This document shows, one piece after another, positions 18,902 to 25,847 of a stretch of DNA of 25,847 nt. The stretch covers positions 1 through 25,847 of the forward strand of contig MPUH01001022.1 of NCBI GenBank assembly GCA_001970955.1, in the 5' to 3' direction. Made by a program: the position numbers and the translations under genes. How positions within the stretch are numbered: position 1 is the first letter of the stretch; every line of letters starts with the position of its first letter. The notes beneath the pieces were generated by a model. The model saw only the letters and a list, made by a program, of their open reading frames with translations, made no database searches and had not been told where the DNA came from. The stretch is from Stentor coeruleus (lineage: Eukaryota > Ciliophora > Heterotrichea > Heterotrichida > Stentoridae).

Positions 18902-20191
18902 TTATTAGAGAAAAAAGCATTATAGAAACTGTTTTAACTCTTATTATGGAAAATAAATGCATAGGTTACCTGAGAGATGTAACACATTAAGTAAACTTTC
19001 TAATTTCGCAATCTACTTTAAGAAAAGGATTGCTATAGATGACTTGGGTAGAAAGAGAACTGTAAAAGATTTTTTCAAAATGAGATAACCTTATAATTTT
19101 AAGTTTTACGTAAGCAAGAAGAAATTCATTAATTAATGTAAGCACAGTTTCAAGTTTATAGAAAACATTCAGCATATTTTAAAATCTTATTGTAATAATT
19201 GATTTATTAGAAGCAGTATATAATATTTGAAGTTTATTGTAAAAAGGCTAAATAAAGTATTTACTATTTAATGAAAAATATATAGATTTTTCATCCTGTG
19301 AAATTATTTGAATTGAATATTTATAAGCTTCAATCCTAAAATTTAAACTTCAAAATATATCTTTAGACTATCTATAAAGTAAGAAAAATTACTAATTTAT
19401 ATTTAAAGAAATTTAATAATTTACACTCAAAGAAAATTTTATGAAGAATTGTCTGCCTCTAGTCATTTACCTTTTAATGCTTATACAAGTTTCCACTAAG
19501 ATTAAACATTAAATATGCCATAGTTTATTAACCCATTTATGCAACCTATTTTTATACAAATTATAGACCAATTATCATTCCCTTAAGGCAGCTATATTTG
19601 GTCTAAATAACAATCATAAGCTTATCTGCCTATAAAAATATTCGGCTAGCTGCATGGAGCATGGTTGTTTCCCCTTAGCATCTATGAGAATACATTTTTA
19701 AAGGCCACTCAAAAAAATTATTCATTTACAGAAGCTAATACCCAGGAGAGTGCTGCAAGTTGCTTAGAAATTGTTGTAATCCATCATTTAAGCTGAGATA
19801 CTTATTTGATTGGATTTGGCCTTAACTGATAAGAAATTTACTAAGCACCATTCGAAATTCAAATATAAATTTTCAAAAGACTAGCAAAGCCTAGCTAAAA
19901 ATCAAGCATTTAAAGGATTTAACAAGCTAACTATAAGTTCTTTATTTAATTCAAGATGCTTGAGAGAAGATAGGACTAAAAGAATTTAGCAAGCTAACTA
20001 TAAGTTTTTATTTAATGCAAGATGCTTGAGAGAAGATAGGACTAAAAGAAGCCAAGGATATTAAGAAATTAAACTATAGCCTAAATTTTTTAATGCAGCA
20101 TAATTTTAGCTGCAAAAGGTTGTATACATATTCAAAATCTCTTATATCGAAATTATGGTTATCACTTCTTTAAATATATGGTTAATAATAA
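18902..20191. other. 1.3-kb gap with tandem repeat and weak relic
   Basis: Lies between the divergent starts of the B-box gene and the 646-residue coiled-coil gene, so both promoters should be here. The segment at about 19560-20110 is less AT-rich than the rest and looks like decayed coding sequence; in one plus-strand frame it shows a YPGECCKLLRNCCNP segment at 19739-19783 reminiscent of a Cys-rich scramblase block, but stops surround it. The 67-bp tandem repeat is listed separately. A 62-codon minus frame at 18987-19175 has an ATG but no recognisable features. Confidence 0.4.
19912..20051. repeat. Imperfect tandem repeat, two ~67-bp copies
   Basis: Two copies with a 67-bp period, about 19912-19984 and 19979-20051. 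Both contain CAAGCTAACTATAAGTT, then TTTATTTAAT, then CAAGATGCTTGAGAGAAGA and TAGGACTAAAAGAA, with a few substitutions and one single-base indel. Unlike the 17541 duplication, the copies differ, so this is a real and older duplication. No function is evident. Confidence 0.9.
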
Positions 20192-22132
20192 ATGTCAGGA
20201 AGCCAAAATACCAAGAAGTTGCTTGGAAAAGCTAAGATTACAACTCCCAGGCTAGGCCCATGTTACCATAATTTAAAAATTATTGAATACGTCAACCAAG
20301 GGAACAATACTTTAGTTTACCAAGACCCAGATTCCATGAAAGAAGCGAAGGAACGAATGACATCCGCATCAGATTATCTTTTGAAATTTTCTCTCTTTGA
20401 AGGTATTGTAGCAGATCAAATGCTGCATAGGCTTAGCATTGAAAAAAAATGGTCCTCAAGCTTAGAAATTTTACAAGGGTTTGAAGCTCGTACATTTGAA
20501 AAAATTAGTATAAACGAATGCATTGTAGCTGAAGGTGAACGTGAACTTATTGAAATCGACTCTATGAAAGAGCAAAACATTACTAGAGAAATGAATGATA
20601 GAGTACTAGAAAATTTGATTATAAATATTCATAATAGAATTCAGAGCATAGCGCATTTAAATGCCACAAAGGAATACGAGATTTTAAAAACTATAAAAAT
20701 ATGTGAAGCTAATGGTAAAATAATTGCTGGCAAGAAAAATATTGAATGCCTTAAAGAGCAGTTATCTTTAGTTAAAAGTGAAATATCAAACAGCATTGAG
20801 TCATCGTTAAACAATTTCAAAAATGAGTTGGATAGCCTTATAACTATTAAAGAAAATCTAAGAAGTATGGGAAATTCCCTCGAAAATTTAAGAGATTCTC
20901 ATTTAAATACTCTTCAGGAGTCAATACTAAAGCTAATTCCTTGCTTTGAACATTTTATTTGGGCTGATTGCTTGAATAATGACTTGACCAGTAAACTAGA
21001 TGCAAGTGAAAAAATAATTGAAAACAATATTAACATTGAAGAAGCCAAAAAAAGTTTGAGCATATGCGAAACTGCAGAACCTTTTTTACAAGCAATGCTT
21101 AATTATATAAATGATGAAATTTTAAAAATTGACAGTTCCTACCGAGCATTTGCAGCAATTGATCGCACCAATCACCATGACACAGTCTTAGTCGCAATGA
21201 ATAAAAATATGATTACTATTCAACAAGATATAGCAAATTTAAAGGTAAAAAGCGAGCTAACGCTCGAAAAATCGTATGATGGCAAATTTCTAACAAATGT
21301 TGAGCTTTCAGGGAGAATTAAGCCTAAAATTAGTTTTTCTCCACTTGAAATTATAGATCCCAATGCTGCGCCTTTAAGTGGTCAAACTTTAGAGTTGAAA
21401 AATCAGCTTGACTCACTGAAAGTCTATAAGACTAGTTTAGAAGATCAAATAGCTAAAAAAGTATTTTACAAAAATCAACTCCGCGATTTAATGGCTAAAG
21501 AAGAGGAAATCAAAAAAAAGAGAGAAGCTTCGAGTAACGCTTTGAGGGAAAAAAATGAAGGAATAAAAAAGAATTATCAGATTCTTTTAAATAAAGTAAG
21601 CATTCAAGAGTTGAATTTTAGGAGTGAAGTTATGAGTTCACTTGTTATCATTTTTCTCAAGAACTTTTCTGTTCGAAGTAAGCCTGGAATATGCTCTAGA
21701 TCAGGATCTTTATGTGAAAGTACAGATATTTCAGCAAATGAATTTTATAAAGAGATTATTAAATCTAAACAGATTAAGGTTAAAATTTGTGGAGATTACT
21801 TAAAACCTGTACATCAGTGCAGTAGTTTTTCCATTGAAGACGTGAAAAAACTGATTTTTCAGAGTAAAGTGCTTATGGGATTAAAAGATTCAAGCAGAAG
21901 AGTTCAGGAAACTGAAAGGCCAAATGAAAGTTATGTAGACTCAATGTTTTATTGTCTTAGGGATAGCATAAAGTTATTAGTTCTGCAACAACAAATTGAT
22001 CTCAATATTGATTCTAATGCAGCTATAAATCAAATAAGAATTTGGGAGAAAGAAGGAATTGATCTAATGAGAAGATTGAGATATGAGAAAATTGCTTCTC
22101 TTATGGATAAGGAGAAATTTCCTCTTAAATAG
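20192..22132 (+). CDS. Large coiled-coil protein of unknown family
   Basis: Predicted 646 residues ending in TAG. The first 60 residues are basic and less structured; from about 60 to 470 the sequence is mainly helical with heptad-like stretches (about 150-260 and 400-465, the latter very lysine/glutamate-rich). The last 170 residues (about 475-646) look globular, with several cysteines that do not form a clear zinc motif, and end in another helical segment. No signal peptide, membrane segment or catalytic motif was seen. The ATG at 20192 opens the frame. I do not recognise the family. A structural role is possible but unsupported beyond the coiled coil. It stands alone, with long AT-rich gaps on both sides. 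Confidence 0.8.
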   Translation: MSGSQNTKKLLGKAKITTPRLGPCYHNLKIIEYVNQGNNTLVYQDPDSMKEAKERMTSASDYLLKFSLFEGIVADQMLHRLSIEKKWSSSLEILQGFEARTFEKISINECIVAEGERELIEIDSMKEQNITREMNDRVLENLIINIHNRIQSIAHLNATKEYEILKTIKICEANGKIIAGKKNIECLKEQLSLVKSEISNSIESSLNNFKNELDSLITIKENLRSMGNSLENLRDSHLNTLQESILKLIPCFEHFIWADCLNNDLTSKLDASEKIIENNINIEEAKKSLSICETAEPFLQAMLNYINDEILKIDSSYRAFAAIDRTNHHDTVLVAMNKNMITIQQDIANLKVKSELTLEKSYDGKFLTNVELSGRIKPKISFSPLEIIDPNAAPLSGQTLELKNQLDSLKVYKTSLEDQIAKKVFYKNQLRDLMAKEEEIKKKREASSNALREKNEGIKKNYQILLNKVSIQELNFRSEVMSSLVIIFLKNFSVRSKPGICSRSGSLCESTDISANEFYKEIIKSKQIKVKICGDYLKPVHQCSSFSIEDVKKLIFQSKVLMGLKDSSRRVQETERPNESYVDSMFYCLRDSIKLLVLQQQIDLNIDSNAAINQIRIWEKEGIDLMRRLRYEKIASLMDKEKFPLK

Positions 22133-23502
22133 CTTAATTTAGATAAATTAGGATTAAGATTTAAGTGGTCTAATTTGTAGAAACATGCTAAATTTTTATA
22201 TTTTAAACAATGACTTCTTTCACCATTAATAGATTAATTAAGAACCATAATTTATTGTTTTAACTCAGATTAATTTGATTAATGGCATTTAATAAATTTT
22301 CTATACTTTATGATAATTATTTTAATTATCTGTATTATCTTAGTTTAAGTTTAGTTGCAGCATCGCTAGCATTTAAAAATTCTCAAATTAAAAAAAATTG
22401 TGAAGAAATTTAAAGAGCCCAATAAAAATATATATTAATTATTTAATACTCAAGACAAAAATCAATTTAAATCTTCTATGCAAGAAATATGCTATATTAA
22501 TATCAATGATTTAATGTAAGTGCTTATCTAGCATTTATTTCTTTCATATTATTGCTACTAATTTCTTATTTAGTTATTCTCCTTTTTCTTTTTCAATTTC
22601 TCTGTTTATTCTTCTATTTTTGGTAAATGCTATTACATTATCTTTTGCTTTCTATATAAAATAAAATATTGAATACTTACTGTCACTTATCTAATTATTT
22701 TGTAGTAGTGAACTGAGTAAGTTTTATGGATTATCTTGAGGTTCTTAAATTTCTAAAAAGCTTTTAAGCCTATATTTTCAAAGTTCAATAATATATTTAC
22801 GACTTAATTTAATATTTTATATAATAAGCATAATTATTTAATAATCAAACCTTGAATCATTATAAATTTCTTGAATTATTTTCAATACTTACATCAATCT
22901 ATATAAAAAGCCAAAAATAAAATTTCATTAGTAAATCAATTTATATTTTTTGCATATAATATAGAATTTAAGAAATTTATAAAGTAGTTCTTTAAGTCTA
23001 GGCAATGGGTAAAGCATGACTTCCAAAAGATTTAATATTCAGAAATATTTTTATTTGTTACATCTGAATATTCAATTCTAATACACAATTTTTATTGCCT
23101 CTAGACTTGATAATAATAAATTCTATCAAGCAAAGATGAAAATATAGAATAGACTATCAGAAATAAAAGTAAGACTATGGAGGAAAAAAGTTAATTAGTA
23201 TAATGTCTTAAAGTATGAAGTAAGCAAGAAGTTTACTTGTTGAGGAGGTTTAGGCTTGCTAGCGCTTATAAAAAAAAAAAGAATTTTATTATGAAATATT
23301 AGTCTTTATTTGAATTATTTATTAAGTAAACAATAGTTTAATATTATTTAATATTTTTCTTATTAAAAGGTGAAGAATGATATTAAATAATCCCAAATTA
23401 TATAATCTTATATCAATTTCTCTTCTTCATGAACATGATAACCCATTTATATATGTAAAACTTTAACCTAATTAATTAATTCTTCTAACTCTCAATACCT
23501 AC
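22133..23502. other. AT-rich gap, no gene recognised
   Basis: About 1.4 kb of very AT-rich sequence after the 646-residue gene and before the decayed AAA-ATPase copy. It contains a pyrimidine-rich patch at 22530-22660. On the minus strand, 22652-22680 has a textbook-looking GTAAGT donor and TTTATATAG acceptor 29 nt apart, but neither flank is open, so an intron is not claimed. The short inverted repeat is listed separately. No other frame or RNA is supported. Confidence 0.45.
23034..23072. repeat. Short inverted repeat (10-bp arms)
   Basis: AATATTCAGA at 23034-23043 is the reverse complement of TCTGAATATT at 23063-23072, with a 19-nt AT-rich spacer. It could form a hairpin in RNA, but in DNA this AT-rich such a repeat can arise by chance. 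No neighbouring gene end makes it a terminator. Confidence 0.55.
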
Positions 23503-25008
23503 CTACCTCATCTTATCAAAATTCTGTAATCCGCTATATCTTTTAATCCACATCGATAAAAATTTGCTGTAAAAAAGTTTCATAACTTCTTTGTTCGGGG
23601 TTTGGTAAAAAGCTTCATCGCCATGTGGTTGGCTTTTTTGACCTTTTACTTTTGTTAGATAGCCTGAGTAAACCATAAAGGAAATTCTTATTTTCTTTTA
23701 TATTCTCAATACTTAAATTTTGATTGAATTCAAATTCTATGCATCATTTTGCCATCAAATCATTTAAATTGCCAATTAAATCCATACTTTCAAAGCATCT
23801 TCAATCAATTTTATGCTCCCAGAAACAACCGAATAGTTGGTGTATGGATTATTTTTAGTTCCATCGTAAAGATAATTTAAGCAATTCATAACTGGCCGGT
23901 GCATGGCCCTTTTATCACCCTAATTATTTACTACGAAGATTACTAACTTTATTATGATATAAGACAAAATAATTTTTATCATTGACCACGGATTATATAT
24001 CATTTGATTGCTTATGCAGTATTTGTTATAATTGTCTTTTATGTTCATTTGAATTTCTGATTTGCTAAGCTCCGGCTTTAAATCAACAAGTTTACTTATC
24101 AAACTATCAACTTCCTGCTCAGTGAATCCAGAATATCTAGAATTTTCTACTGAGTCATGAATAAAATGATTCATTCCTGCAAAATTTACTCCCATAATGA
24201 TTTTTGAACATCCAGTAAGCACAGTGAGCTTTATGATCTCCTGGTACCTTTTGATAACATCAAAAAAAGTTTTTGTATATTTGAGTACTTCTTCATAATG
24301 TGGAGAATTTTCGGAAGCAAGGTTAATAAGATCATGATCATATTCATCTAGCAGAAGAACAACTTTTCTTTCGTAGTGTAAATGCAATGCTTTGGTTAGA
24401 ATTTCTAAAGATTTCGACAATCCAACCAAGTCAAGCTCTTCTTCTTGAATTATCTTTCTAAGAAGTTCGTTATTCTTATATCTATGTTTATTTTCTGCTT
24501 TTAAAGATAACTATGCTCTTCAAAAGCTGGATCTATCATGCTTCTAAAGTTATCTTTTAAATTGTTTTCAATTCTAATGTCTCCACCAAAAGTTATATTT
24601 ACTACTGGAAAACTTCCTTGAAAGTCGAGTACACTTTTTTTTATAACACTGGCATTAGTCACTAGGTCAAAATCTAGGGTTTCGTTTTTTAGTAGAAGGT
24701 TTTCAAACAATTTTTTATTTTTTGTCCTGCATAATTAACTATTCCAATCTTTTTATCTACATCAGCTTGAAAGAATATTTTAAGCATGCTCATGTTGAGT
24801 GTTTTCCCCATCTTCGAGGTCGGGTAAACAGAATTGCTCCATCATCATTTTCCAAGAGTTTCTTTATAAGTAGAGATTTGTCCACAAAGATATTGACTTT
24901 ATCTATTAATTCACTAAATATCTGTTTGCTAGCACCATAAAATTTATTTCCTTGAGCTATAGAAAAAATCTTTGTATTTGTGAGTTGGCAATGGGAACAA
25001 GTTTTGCT
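23503..25008 (-). pseudogene. Broken AAA-ATPase-like gene (PF09820-type, PD-(D/E)XK-associated family)
   Basis: Read from 25008 downwards, consecutive family motifs appear in order but in shifting frames: NIFVDKSLLIKKLL, then the Walker A-like TRPRRWGK, TLNMSMLKIFFQ, the Walker B VVLLLDEYDHDL, LTVLTGCSKI, the SGFTEQEVDSLI block, NPWSM, NYSVVSGSIKLIEDALK and YSGYLTK...TPNKEVMKLFYSKF. In this family the ATPase part is normally followed by a PD-(D/E)XK nuclease-like domain, which is not seen here. Lesions: a one-base loss in the A run between WGK and TLN (24802-24805), a frame change near 24501-24512, TAG at 23920-23922, TAA at 23776-23778 and another frame change near 23680. There is no ATG at its start. 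A faint frame continues upstream to about 25230. The family is common in bacteria and patchy in protists, so acquired origin is possible. Confidence 0.82.
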
Positions 25009-25847
25009 TTAACTCTAAATAGAATATATAATAATGGCGTATATTCATTACTTTTAAACCCCCCGATGTCACTAAGTAAATCTATGCATAAAGTGAATTC
25101 AAATCTCTATAAACTTGACGCAGTCTACTTATTATAAGATTTAGCAAGACCAAATAAAGAATATAAATGCTCCACAACGGATATAATGATTGTTGGAGAG
25201 CTAATGAAGCTATAATATACTGGCAAATACAAAAATAGTAAGAAGTGAAGATTACTAAAGATTTGATAATATTAAAAACTTTAAAGTGATAGGAATGAGA
25301 TCACTATGAACAAGAAGAGTAAGCTTTAACTAATTTAGTAAATGCTAATATCATCCTAACTTTATCTGAGACTAAATCTAGCGTTTAGCATATACTAATA
25401 AAAAATTCAAACTGAAATCTTGGCATAAATATATCTAAATTTTATACTTTTATTTCAAACATCCCTAAAAGAATATCAACTAACAAACTATTCAAAAAAT
25501 ATCTAGCTATTAAAATTATTTTCTTAATTTATATATTTCTAATCACACTTCTTTAGATTGTATAAATATGGCAATTCGCAGGGGTCAGGTTATGAGTTTA
25601 TTTGTATTTATATGCTAAATCTAAATATTATTTGAATTGAAAAGCTAGCCTAAAATCATCAACTAATCCAATAAGTTATAATAAAAACTTGAAATTTTAT
25701 CATATACCATTAAATTCAATCTTATATTAAAAAATATTTGTTCTAGTATTAGCACAATAAATATTTATCATTGTATAAAATTTATTGAGTAATAGATAGG
25801 TTTATATTATAAATTGCCTCTTTTGATTACAAATGCCATCAAAAATG
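25009..25847. other. Right-hand AT-rich stretch, no gene recognised
   Basis: Short frames only. On the minus strand a coding-like frame at about 25010-25230, with two TAG stops, may be a further N-terminal part of the adjacent pseudogene. A small GC-rich patch near 25570-25590 (ggcaattcgcaggggtcagg) stands out against the AT-rich background but starts only a 16-codon frame. The window ends in AT-rich sequence with no telomeric repeat. Confidence 0.4.

Noticed and set aside
18987-19175. 62-codon minus-strand frame upstream of the B-box gene
   Set aside because: It has an ATG, but no motif, and no 15-16-nt intron connects it to the gene at 18901.
22652-22680. 29-nt GTAAGT...TATATAG intron-like sequence on the minus strand
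   Set aside because: Neither flank is open for a useful length, so there is no gene for it to belong to.
24501-24514. 14-nt GT...AG segment that would restore the frame of the AAA-ATPase copy
   Set aside because: It is shorter than known heterotrich introns, and the copy has several other lesions no intron explains, so a true frame change is simpler.
1-25847. tRNA genes, CRISPR arrays, telomere repeats
   Set aside because: I looked for GGTTCRA-type B boxes, regularly spaced repeats and terminal short repeats on both strands and found none that hold up.

Overview
The window looks like macronuclear DNA of a heterotrich ciliate, most like Stentor. It is strongly AT-rich and eukaryotic. The long reading frames use the standard code: tryptophans are TGG, and no TAA, TAG or TGA needs reading as an amino acid inside the intact genes. 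One gene is interrupted by a perfect 15-nt GT...AG intron (18057-18071), a size typical of heterotrichs. Gene content is also ciliate-like: a radial-spoke type RIIa protein, ER J-protein, Rab-GAP-like TBC protein, Myb factor, unusual kinase and many coiled coils. All ten intact genes end in TAA or TAG, none in TGA.

The left part (1-7000) is gene-dense. A coiled-coil protein with a repeated HPK/ITG motif (+) converges on a small ropporin/RSP11-like RIIa protein (-). That gene diverges from a DNAJB12/14-type ER membrane chaperone (+). Next comes a very long gene (+) that appears to fuse a TBC1D23-like TBC-rhodanese protein to a TTC39/IML2-type TPR protein. It ends 34 bp before a convergent gene for a probably myristoylated coiled-coil protein.

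The middle (7000-15760) alternates AT-rich gaps with genes: an R2R3-type Myb protein (-), a protein with FxPxI modules and one EF-hand (-), and, divergent from it, a kinase-like protein (+) with a cysteine-rich region and two sets of tandem repeats. The 1.85-kb gap at 9122-10973 holds the decayed C-terminus of an ISXO2/Merlin-type transposase.

The right part (15760-25847) is gene-poor. It has a two-exon B-box/zinc-ribbon gene (-) and a long unrecognised coiled-coil gene (+). Between and after them lie relics: a GC-richer coding-like trace near 16.5-17.0 kb, a 67-bp duplication around a single N (probably an assembly join), a second ~67-bp tandem repeat near 20.0 kb, and a heavily broken AAA-ATPase-like (PF09820 type) pseudogene at 23.5-25.0 kb.

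The genes do not form one pathway. Several suit ciliary or cortical structure (RIIa protein, coiled coils, FxPxI/EF-hand protein) or endomembrane traffic (TBC fusion, J-protein). The most novel item is the apparent TBC1D23-TTC39 fusion. Family assignments come from recognising motifs by eye; no database search was run.
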